DNA of 5,132 bases from JAFGIT01 sp016929465 [NCBI: Candidatus Coatesbacteria bacterium] (GTDB lineage Bacteria; B130-G9), in the NCBI GenBank assembly GCA_016929465.1, contig JAFGIT010000297.1, positions 1-5,132 on the forward strand. Direction: 5' to 3'. Position numbers and translations under genes: made by a program. Shown piece after piece: positions 1 through 5,132 of this stretch (position 1 is the first letter of the stretch; each line of letters begins with the position of its first letter). The notes under the pieces are model-generated. The model searched no databases and was not told the DNA's origin. It saw only the letters and a list, made by a program, of their open reading frames with translations.

Positions 1-35
1 GACGGCGAGTACGAGTTCTACGTCATCGCCACCGA
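1..35 (+). repeat. Perfect 35-base direct repeat, copy A (at window edge)
   Basis: Bases 1-35 are identical to bases 295-329. The match stops at base 36 (c against t). Neighbouring Ig-like units at 589 and 883 match much less well at the DNA level, so units 1 and 2 are the most recently duplicated or homogenised pair. Because the window opens inside this copy, the match may extend further upstream. Confidence 0.9.
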
Positions 36-2073
36 CAGGGCAGGAAATGCTGAAGCACCGCCAGCTGAGGCTGACACCGCGACGCTCTACGACTCTCTTG
101 CGCCGGCATCATCTTGTGTCAGCCCGGAATACGCCAACGAGTCGCCAATTGTGGTCGATTTCTCAGCAACAGATGCGCTATCGGGAATCGCCGAGGTCGC
201 ACTCTGGTTCCGCTTTGATGGCGGGGCATGGACAAACAGTGGCCTGACCGCCGAAGGTGAATCGGGCTCATTCGATTTCAATCCTGAAAGCGGCGACGGC
301 GAGTACGAGTTCTACGTCATCGCCACCGATGCGGCTGGAAACGTCGAAAATGCCCCGACCACTGCAGACACGACAACACTATATGATACCACCCCACCCG
401 GGTCGTCATGCACGAGCCCTGAATATGAAAACGGTTCGCAAATCCAGGTAGCATTCACATGTGACGATCCCGATCCCGACAACGCGACCGTTGTCCTCTA
501 CTATCGCTACGGGGAATTGGATTGGGCCGACACCGGCCTATCCGCTTCGGGTGCATCCGGGACATTCCAATTCACACCTGCCGACGGGGATGGAACCTAC
601 GAGTTCTACACGCTCGCGACGGATGCTGCTGAGAATGGGGAGAATCCGCCTGAGACGGCCGACAGCTCGACGATATACGACACGACTGCACCGTATTCGG
701 CAGCTTCATCACCTCAGTCGGTGACGTCCGCCCCATTCAACGTTGAATATACGAATGGAGATGAGACCTCAGGCGTGGCGCAGACCGACCTCTGGTATCG
801 CCTCGATGAGGGGGCGTGGACCCTCGGGGGAACCTGGACTCCGGATACAAAGGCTGCCTTTAGTTTCGATGCATCGGAGGGACCGGGCACTTACGACTTC
901 TATACGATAGCGACCGACTTTGCGGGCAACGTCGAGGATGCGCCCGCCCAGCCAGATTCGACGACAATATACAGCAACTCTGGCCCAAGGATATGGGTGA
1001 GTGACGACAGCATCGAATTCGGTGAGGTCAACGTCGGACAGCAAGGTAGTCAGACCCTGACTATCCGCAATGATGGCTCCGAGAATCTCCAGATTTCGGA
1101 CATCTCACCCGACGATGAGGCATTCGATGCCAGCACGCCGCAGCCGCTTCCGATAACTCTTGCGCCCGATGCGCAGGTCGAAGTTGAGGTTATCTTCGAG
1201 CCTGATGAGGCCGGGCTGTTCGAGGCGACACTGTCGATAAGCTCTAATGACGGGGAGACGCCAACCTTCGCGGTCGATCTCACCGGAGAGGGAATCGCTG
1301 TAGGTGGCCTGTTGGTGGAAGTCTCCGCAAATGCGGACGCCTATGCATTCGAGGATGGTTTCTCGATGAACATCTCTGTGGAGAACACCGGCGATGCTGT
1401 AGATGTAGATATCTACGTAGCGCTTACTTATGACCTGAATGGCCCCGAGCAAAGGAGCTGGTCTGCGGCTTTGAACAGTGAGTACTGGACCGAGGGCATT
1501 GTGCCATTGGTGGCGGATTATCCGATCGCCAACGGCTTCTCCCTGAGCATGCCTTGGTGGGGCGCCACCATCCCGACCGAGTTCCCGAGAATTGCGAAGT
1601 CGGGAACCTACACGCTGCAAATGGCCGCCGTCGAGCCGGGGACGCTGAATTTCGTCTCCAACTACTCGTTCGATGAGTTCATCCTCAATGGCAGACCGTT
1701 TGTAGATATAGAGACCGACGCAGAGAGCTACAATGCGGAAGGCGATACCGTGAGGATGCAGCTCGATATCTACCTGCCTCCTTACTCGCTAACGACCGAC
1801 TACTACCTGCTGATGCTCGGACCGGACGGTGAATTCTGGTCGCCAGCGTCCTTTGGCACGAATGTGCTGTGGACGACGGGTGCGGCACCAGTGCTCCCCT
1901 ACTTCGGGACACCACCGGACGTGACAATGACGCTCGACGCCGTCGTGACCGAGCTGCCTGCGTCGGCACCGTTCGATATGTCGGGGCAATTCCTGCTGTT
2001 CTCAGCTCTAGTAGAGCCGGGGACACTGACGCCTTTCTCTGACATTGGGACGGCAACGTTCACGCTAGACTAG
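1..2073 (+). CDS. Secreted multidomain Ig-like/ASH repeat protein, 3' part (5' end outside window)
   Basis: The frame is open from base 1 to a TAG stop at 2071-2073, giving 690 residues. The true start, and any signal peptide, lie upstream; the GTG at 151 is internal to a repeat and is not a start. Domains in order: Ig-like/FnIII-type repeats, with the motif (D/P)G-x-Y-(E/D)-F-Y-x-x-A-T-D at residues 1, 99, 197 and 295 (exact 98-residue period) and each unit ending near T-x-Y-D-T-x-x-P; an ASH/choice-of-anchor-D-like beta-sandwich at about 329-433 (F-G-x-V-x-V-G, I-x-N-x-G, S-x-N-D, then L-T-G-E-G); and two copies of an unrecognised domain at about 434-563 and 564-690, each with V-E-P-G-T-L near its end (544-549 and 671-676). 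No membrane segment, LPXTG or other sorting tail is visible at the C-terminus. There are 113 acidic against 12 basic residues and only 2 Lys. Such domain strings are typical of secreted or surface adhesive and structural proteins. No catalytic domain is visible, so the function is unknown. Confidence 0.88.
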   Translation, partial: DGEYEFYVIATDRAGNAEAPPAEADTATLYDSLAPASSCVSPEYANESPIVVDFSATDALSGIAEVALWFRFDGGAWTNSGLTAEGESGSFDFNPESGDGEYEFYVIATDAAGNVENAPTTADTTTLYDTTPPGSSCTSPEYENGSQIQVAFTCDDPDPDNATVVLYYRYGELDWADTGLSASGASGTFQFTPADGDGTYEFYTLATDAAENGENPPETADSSTIYDTTAPYSAASSPQSVTSAPFNVEYTNGDETSGVAQTDLWYRLDEGAWTLGGTWTPDTKAAFSFDASEGPGTYDFYTIATDFAGNVEDAPAQPDSTTIYSNSGPRIWVSDDSIEFGEVNVGQQGSQTLTIRNDGSENLQISDISPDDEAFDASTPQPLPITLAPDAQVEVEVIFEPDEAGLFEATLSISSNDGETPTFAVDLTGEGIAVGGLLVEVSANADAYAFEDGFSMNISVENTGDAVDVDIYVALTYDLNGPEQRSWSAALNSEYWTEGIVPLVADYPIANGFSLSMPWWGATIPTEFPRIAKSGTYTLQMAAVEPGTLNFVSNYSFDEFILNGRPFVDIETDAESYNAEGDTVRMQLDIYLPPYSLTTDYYLLMLGPDGEFWSPASFGTNVLWTTGAAPVLPYFGTPPDVTMTLDAVVTELPASAPFDMSGQFLLFSALVEPGTLTPFSDIGTATFTLD
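295..329 (+). repeat. Perfect 35-base direct repeat, copy B
   Basis: This is the second copy of the 35-base sequence found at 1-35, in the same reading frame. It encodes the D-G-E-Y-E-F-Y-V-I-A-T-D strand of the second Ig-like unit. Confidence 0.9.
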
Positions 2074-2096
2074 ATCAAAAAACCGGACATTTCACT

Positions 2097-2122
2097 TGGG
2101 GCGGCTCCAACGAGTCGCCCCA
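2097..2122 (+). terminator. Strong hairpin after the surface-protein gene, possible terminator
   Basis: The left arm at 2097-2107 pairs with the right arm at 2112-2122 over 11 base pairs (one G-U pair in RNA) around a CAAC tetraloop. The stem is GC-rich (GGGGCG with CGCCCC). It lies 23 bases after the TAG stop, where an intrinsic terminator is expected. However, no U-run follows (the next bases are tccccTGCG), so it is not a canonical intrinsic terminator. It could be a U-less terminator or an mRNA 3'-end stabilising structure. The only T-run nearby is on the opposite strand, about 11 bases beyond the stem, which is too far for a clean reverse terminator. Confidence 0.45.
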
Positions 2123-2142
2123 TCCCCTGCGTCGGTGGGGAT
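2122..2142 (+). other. Second hairpin abutting the first
   Basis: ATCCCC at 2122-2127 pairs perfectly with GGGGAT at 2137-2142 across a 9-base loop. It shares base 2122 with the outermost pair of the preceding hairpin. The G-run and C-run arms of the two hairpins could also pair with each other, so alternative folds are possible. The region lies just upstream of the candidate -35 box. Its function is unknown. Confidence 0.35.
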
Positions 2143-2150
2143 CAATTCTG

Positions 2151-2179
2151 TTGTCAACCTCCCGCTGATGCGATATGCT
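2151..2179 (+). promoter_or_regulatory. Candidate sigma70-type promoter for the permease genes
   Basis: TTGTCA at 2151-2156 (5 of 6 matches to the -35 consensus) and TATGCT at 2174-2179 (4 of 6 to the -10) are separated by the optimal 17 bases. Transcription would start near 2186, giving an untranslated leader of about 45 bases before the TTG at 2232. The -35 overlaps a small hyphenated palindrome, GTTG-T-CAAC (2150-2158). If the host were an archaeon, the TATTTT at 2181-2186 would be an alternative TATA-like element with a start near 2208. Assigned by eye from a single sequence. Confidence 0.4.
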
Positions 2180-2187
2180 GTATTTTG

Positions 2188-2235
2188 ATGACGCTGTCTT
2201 CTTGCGATGAGCCAATTTGGGGATACTGCTATTGA
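2188..2235 (+). CDS. Possible 15-codon leader ORF before the permease gene (speculative)
   Basis: ATG at 2188 opens a short frame encoding MTLSSCDEPIWGYCY and closing with TGA at 2233-2235. That stop overlaps the preferred TTG start of the permease gene (TTGA, 2232-2235), an arrangement seen in translational coupling. The ATG sits where the candidate promoter would start transcription, so it could be read as a near-leaderless message. There is no Shine-Dalgarno sequence. The peptide has one Trp, two Tyr and two Cys, which would be suggestive ahead of an amino acid transporter, but a frame this short can arise by chance. Confidence 0.15.
   Translation: MTLSSCDEPIWGYCY
2219..2223 (+). promoter_or_regulatory. 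GGGGA ribosome-binding site deciding the TTG start
   Basis: GGGGA lies 8 bases ahead of TTG 2232, normal Shine-Dalgarno spacing. The upstream TTG at 2217 has no comparable site. The in-frame TGA at 2208-2210 prevents any earlier start, and the first in-frame ATG (2289) falls inside the first membrane helix. Confidence 0.45.
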
Positions 2236-4091
2236 ACACGAATAAGAGCCTTGGCCTGTTCGGCACCTTTTGCATCGGTGCAGGCAGCATGATCAGTTCG
2301 GGTTTATTCGTGTTGCCTGCAATAGCATTCTCCGCGACCGGACCTTCCGTCATTCTGTCCTATGCTCTTGCCTCGCTTTTCATCGTGCCGGCCCTATTCT
2401 CGAAGGCCGAGCTGGCGTCCGCCATGCCCAAGGCAGGCGGCAGCTATTTCTTTATAGAGCGCAGCCTGGGAACACTGCCTGGCCTTCTAACCGGTCTCGC
2501 GAATTGGTTCTCTCTCGCACTCAAGAGTGCGTTCGCCCTCTTGGGCATCGGCGCGATAGCGAAACTAGCATTCCCCGACCTCTCCCTCCTGCAGGTCAAA
2601 ATCGTAGCCATATCTTTCTGCGCGCTGCTGACAATCATCAATCTGACGGGCATCGGAAGCGTCGGGAGAGCCCAGAACGTCCTGGTCGGGATCGTCGTGG
2701 CGATACTATGCGTATATGTATTCATGGGCGTAGGCAAGGTGGATGTGCTGAAATTCAAGAATTTCTTGCCAAACGGAGGCGAGGCCCTGTTGGCGACTGC
2801 CGGATTGGTGGTCGTCTCCTTCGGGGGACTGAAGAAAATCGCTATGGTTGCCGAGGAGATAGACAATCCCGGCAGAAATATACCTCTTGGCATGTTCCTC
2901 GCCTTCTCCACGGTGAGCGTACTCTACGTGGTCGTAGTCCTGGTTACGGTTGGGCTCGTTGATGCGAAAGACATGGCGGAGAGCTTGACCCCGATATCGC
3001 TTGGCGCGGGCGCAGTTATGGGACGTGCGGGAAGCGTCATGCTTGCTATTGCTGCGGTTCTGGCCTTCCTGACTACCGCGAACAGCGGAATCGCCGGCGC
3101 CGCAAGATCCCCCTTCGCAATGAGCAGAGATGAGCTTCTCCCGAAGTTCATGCAGAAGTCCACCAAGAAGACGGATACGCCTTACGTCGCAATCATCTTT
3201 ACGTCGGGCTTCATGGCATTCGTAATCGCATTCCTATCGATCAAGAACCTCGTCAAAACCGCATCGACGATGATGCTCGTCGTCTTTGTGCTGGTAAATG
3301 CGGCCGTCGTAGTGATGCGAGAGGGCAAGGTGCAAAGCTACAGACCAGTCTTCCGCTCCCCTCTCTACCCGTGGATACAGGGCGCGGCGATAATCCTCTA
3401 TTGCATATTAATATACGAAATGGGTCTTTTGCCTCTGATAACGACCGGGGTATTTGGCCTTATCGGCCTTGGATGGTATGCAATATACTGCAAGGCCCGT
3501 GCCCGAAAGCAGACTGCGCTCATACATCTCGTTGAAAGAGTCACCTCGCAGGCGCTTGCGGACGATTCGCTCGAAAGCGAGCTGAGAAAGATCGTCCATG
3601 AGAGGGATGAAATAGTCGAGGACAGGTTCGACAGATTGGTCAAGCTCGCCGAAGTGATCGATATTCAAGGACCTATATCGTCACAGGAGATGCTCGCGGA
3701 GGCAGCCAAGAGACTCGCGCCTCGTTTCGAAGCGTCAGAATCCGATCTGCATAACCTGTTTCTCCAGAGAGAGCATGAATCGAGCACTGAGGTGGGGGAG
3801 GGAATAGCAATTCCGCACGTCATCATCGACGGAGAGCACCTCTTCGATATCATTCTCGTCAGGTGCAAAGATGGAATATCTTTTTCCACCTCCGCGACGC
3901 CGGTTCATACTGCGTTCGTTCTGGTAGGCTCGAGGGATGAGCGAAACTACCACTTGCGTGCCCTGATGGCAATTGCTCAGATAGTCCAGGAGCCCGGTTT
4001 CAAGGAGAGATGGCTCGAATCGACAAGCCCAGAGCAGATGAAGAACACCATGCTCCTCTCGAAGAGGAAGAGAGCCAAGGAGACTGACTAA
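2232..4091 (+). CDS. APC-superfamily amino acid permease with C-terminal PTS EIIA-like domain
   Basis: Probably a secondary transporter for an amino acid or related compound in the inner membrane, with a cytoplasmic regulatory tail. It has 619 residues from TTG 2232, or 624 from TTG 2217. I chose 2232 for its GGGGA site and because its N-terminus aligns with the neighbouring paralogue. About 12 hydrophobic helices span residues 7-419. The first holds the unwound-helix motif G-A-G-S-M-I-S-S-G-L-F-V-L-P (16-29). The sixth runs into S-F-G-G-L-K-K...A-E-E-I-D-N-P-G-R (196-215), the usual APC signature. A charged, probably helical linker (about 425-475) leads to an EIIA fructose/mannitol/Ntr-type domain (about 475-610). 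There G-E-G-I-A-I-P-H carries His529, the position phosphorylated in PTS EIIA proteins, and a second conserved His574 lies in N-Y-H-L-R-A-L. Typical APC permeases end near 450-500 residues, so the tail is a true extension. The TAA stop overlaps the next start. The substrate cannot be told from sequence. Confidence 0.9.
   Translation: MNTNKSLGLFGTFCIGAGSMISSGLFVLPAIAFSATGPSVILSYALASLFIVPALFSKAELASAMPKAGGSYFFIERSLGTLPGLLTGLANWFSLALKSAFALLGIGAIAKLAFPDLSLLQVKIVAISFCALLTIINLTGIGSVGRAQNVLVGIVVAILCVYVFMGVGKVDVLKFKNFLPNGGEALLATAGLVVVSFGGLKKIAMVAEEIDNPGRNIPLGMFLAFSTVSVLYVVVVLVTVGLVDAKDMAESLTPISLGAGAVMGRAGSVMLAIAAVLAFLTTANSGIAGAARSPFAMSRDELLPKFMQKSTKKTDTPYVAIIFTSGFMAFVIAFLSIKNLVKTASTMMLVVFVLVNAAVVVMREGKVQSYRPVFRSPLYPWIQGAAIILYCILIYEMGLLPLITTGVFGLIGLGWYAIYCKARARKQTALIHLVERVTSQALADDSLESELRKIVHERDEIVEDRFDRLVKLAEVIDIQGPISSQEMLAEAAKRLAPRFEASESDLHNLFLQREHESSTEVGEGIAIPHVIIDGEHLFDIILVRCKDGISFSTSATPVHTAFVLVGSRDERNYHLRALMAIAQIVQEPGFKERWLESTSPEQMKNTMLLSKRKRAKETD
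3654..4061 (+). other. EIIA-like (PTS_EIIA_2) domain region of the permease
   Basis: This stretch encodes the soluble C-terminal domain (about residues 475-610). The codon for the phospho-acceptor-type histidine is CAC at 3816-3818 and the second conserved histidine is CAC at 3951-3953. Both active-site histidines known from EIIA-Mtl and EIIA-Fru are kept, which argues for a domain still able to take a phosphoryl group or bind a partner. The usual Gly directly after the histidine (I-P-H-G) is Val here. No membrane anchor, EIIB or EIIC partner, HPr or EI gene is visible. Confidence 0.8.
4077..4082 (+). promoter_or_regulatory. AAGGAG Shine-Dalgarno for the second permease gene
   Basis: A near-consensus AAGGAG lies inside the last codons of the upstream permease gene, 8 bases before ATG 4091. 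It fixes that start and allows independent re-initiation as well as coupling through the TAATG overlap. Confidence 0.8.
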
Positions 4092-5132
4092 TGGCTGGTG
4101 GACTGAAGAGACAGCTGGGCCTTTGGGGCGTCTTCTCGATGGCATCGGGTGCGATGATAAGTTCTGGCCTCTTCGTCCTGCCCGGAATAGCATTCGCAGA
4201 AGCCGGTCCTGCGGTCATCCTATCATACGCGATTGCGGCTATTTTCATTATTCCGTCCCTCCTCTCAATGGCTGAACTGTCCACTGCAATGCCCAAGGCT
4301 GGTGGGGATTATTTCTTCATCGAGAGAAGCATGGGGCCCTTGGCAGGAACATTGGCAGGGCTCGCGGCCTGGTTCTCGCTAACTCTGAAGAGCGCCTTCG
4401 CGCTGCTTGGAATCGGTGCGTTTGCAGCGCTGGTATATCCCGACATCACACAGCTGCAGGTGAAGCTTATCGCGATCGCCTTTTGCATCATATTCACAGC
4501 CCTGAACCTGGCAAGCATAGAGAGCGTCGGAAAGGCACAGATTGTCTTGGTCATAATGCTCCTTGCCTTATTGCTTCTCTATATCGGCAAGGGCATCACC
4601 TCAGTCAGCGTCCATCGTTTCGATGAATTCATGCCAACAGGCTTCAACTCAGTGCTTGCAACTGCCGGACTGGTATTCGTTTCATTTGGCGGTCTCACGA
4701 AAGTAGCGAGTATTGCTGAAGAAGTGCGGAATCCGGGCAAGACGATCCCCCTCGGGATGTTCATTGCATTTCTGGTCGTGAGTATCCTCTATATCGCTAC
4801 AATCTTCGTAACCGTCGGGGTCCTCGAGCCAGAGACTCTATCGGGAAGCCTGACGCCGATATCACTCGGCGCAGGAGTCACAATGGGTCGCTTTGGTGTC
4901 ATTGCGCTCGCCATCGCCGCGATATTGGCCTTCGTTACGACGGCGAACGGGGGCATTGCAAGCGCCTCCAGGTCTCCCATGGCGATGAGTCGAGACGGCT
5001 TGTTGCCGAGTTTCCTGCATAAGCTCAGTCCAGGTCGGGGGACACCGACGATCTCCATTCTGCTCACATCGTCGTTCATGATCCTGGTGATCGCATTTCT
5101 TAGCCTGGAGAACCTCGTCAAGACCGCATCGA
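4091..5132 (+). CDS. Second APC-superfamily amino acid permease, 5' part (runs off window)
   Basis: An open frame with no stop runs from ATG 4091 to the last base, giving 347 residues plus one base. The start is firm: an AAGGAG lies 8 bases upstream and the A of ATG is the last base of the preceding TAA. The visible part covers about the first eight helices and the beginning of the ninth and tenth. It has A-M-I-S-S-G-L-F-V-L-P at 21-31 in helix 1 and S-F-G-G-L-T-K...A-E-E-V-R-N-P-G-K at 198-217 after helix 6. Aligned without gaps to the upstream permease it is identical at about 207 of 339 positions (61%, counted by hand), so it is a tandem duplicate. Conservation is highest in helices 1-3. 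It drops in helix 5 and the loop after it (about 155-188), and in the loops at about 245-252 and 309-318. Its substrate is probably related but may differ. Whether an EIIA tail follows cannot be seen. Confidence 0.9.
   Translation, partial: MAGGLKRQLGLWGVFSMASGAMISSGLFVLPGIAFAEAGPAVILSYAIAAIFIIPSLLSMAELSTAMPKAGGDYFFIERSMGPLAGTLAGLAAWFSLTLKSAFALLGIGAFAALVYPDITQLQVKLIAIAFCIIFTALNLASIESVGKAQIVLVIMLLALLLLYIGKGITSVSVHRFDEFMPTGFNSVLATAGLVFVSFGGLTKVASIAEEVRNPGKTIPLGMFIAFLVVSILYIATIFVTVGVLEPETLSGSLTPISLGAGVTMGRFGVIALAIAAILAFVTTANGGIASASRSPMAMSRDGLLPSFLHKLSPGRGTPTISILLTSSFMILVIAFLSLENLVKTAS

Larger units (their letters stand above)
1..990 (+). repeat. Tandem Ig-like repeat array, 294-base (98-codon) period
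   Basis: One partial and three full units of an Ig-like module lie in the first third of the open frame. Equivalent codons fall at bases 1, 295, 589 and 883, each exactly 294 bases apart, with no net insertion between units. Conserved unit features are an S-S-C-x-S-P-E-Y opening in units 2 and 3, a (L/Y)-W/Y-(F/Y)-R strand followed by a W, and the Y-E-F-Y-x-x-A-T-D-x-A-(G/E)-N closing strand. Units 2 and 3 carry Cys (residues 39, 137 and 154), while unit 4 has none. The array continues off the left edge, so the copy number is unknown. Confidence 0.85.

Noticed and set aside
151-153. GTG as the start of the surface-protein gene
   Set aside because: The frame is open to base 1 and the upstream codons encode the end of another Ig-like unit, so the GTG is an internal Val codon.
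1105-1620. 171-codon open frame on the - strand inside the surface-protein gene
   Set aside because: It lies wholly within a well-supported + strand gene with clear domain repeats. Its translation has no recognisable domain and is Arg-rich, as expected of antisense shadow frames.
2175-2210. In-frame extension of the permease through the TGA at 2208 (ATG at 2175), implying recoded TGA
   Set aside because: None of the three genes has an internal TGA, the extension would add residues with no counterpart in the paralogue, and acceptable TTG starts lie downstream. No evidence for an altered code.
2207-2245. 12-codon ATG frame (MSQFGDTAIEHE) overlapping the permease start
   Set aside because: It has no ribosome-binding site, no stop/start overlap with the permease, and nothing beyond chance expectation.
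2270-2962. 230-codon + strand frame overlapping the permease gene
   Set aside because: It is out of frame with a clear 12-helix permease. Its translation is Arg-rich and low in complexity, with no membrane segments or motifs.
3567-3580. Small inverted repeat TCGCT-CGAA-AGCGA
   Set aside because: It lies in the coding region for the charged helical linker of the permease, is only 5 base pairs, and is not followed by a T-run.
3735-4193. 152-codon - strand frame spanning the junction of the two permease genes
   Set aside because: It crosses the overlap of two convincing + strand genes, has no recognisable domain, and no ribosome-binding site was found for it.

Overview
The window holds three genes, all on the + strand. 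They are the 3' end of a gene for a large secreted, repeat-built surface protein (1-2073), a 158-base intergenic region with hairpins and a candidate promoter, a complete gene for an APC-superfamily amino acid permease fused to a PTS EIIA-like domain (about 2232-4091), and the 5' part of a second, closely related permease gene (4091 to the window end). I see no RNA gene, insertion sequence, CRISPR array or integrase.

Organism: probably an uncultivated or environmental bacterium of moderate GC (mid-50s percent by eye). Shine-Dalgarno use is clear (AAGGAG ahead of the third gene), a plausible sigma70-type promoter lies ahead of the second, and ATA, AGA and AGG codons are common. The mix of Ig-like repeats, an ASH/choice-of-anchor-D domain and an EIIA-tailed permease is typical of poorly characterised phyla known from metagenomes. 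An archaeon cannot be excluded from this sequence. The left edge begins inside a 35-base perfect repeat, so the window may be an assembly contig that broke in repeats.

Region 1 (1-2073): four Ig-like units (the first partial) recur with an exact 98-residue period. They are followed by one ASH-type beta-sandwich and then two copies of an unnamed domain of about 128 residues. The protein is very acidic: 113 Asp/Glu against 12 Lys/Arg in the visible 690 residues, with only 2 Lys. It is most likely an extracellular or surface protein, and its role is unknown.

Region 2 (2074-2231): two abutting hairpins, a candidate -35/-10 pair, and a possible 15-codon leader ORF whose stop overlaps the preferred TTG start of the permease gene.

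Region 3 (2232-5132): two tandem permease genes, about 61% identical without gaps over the shared part by hand count, joined by a TAATG stop/start overlap and so probably one translationally coupled operon. The first carries a C-terminal EIIA domain with its phospho-acceptor-type histidine intact, which suggests transport controlled by phosphorylation or by a bound partner. Whether the second has the same tail lies beyond the window. Nothing links the surface-protein gene functionally to the permease pair.
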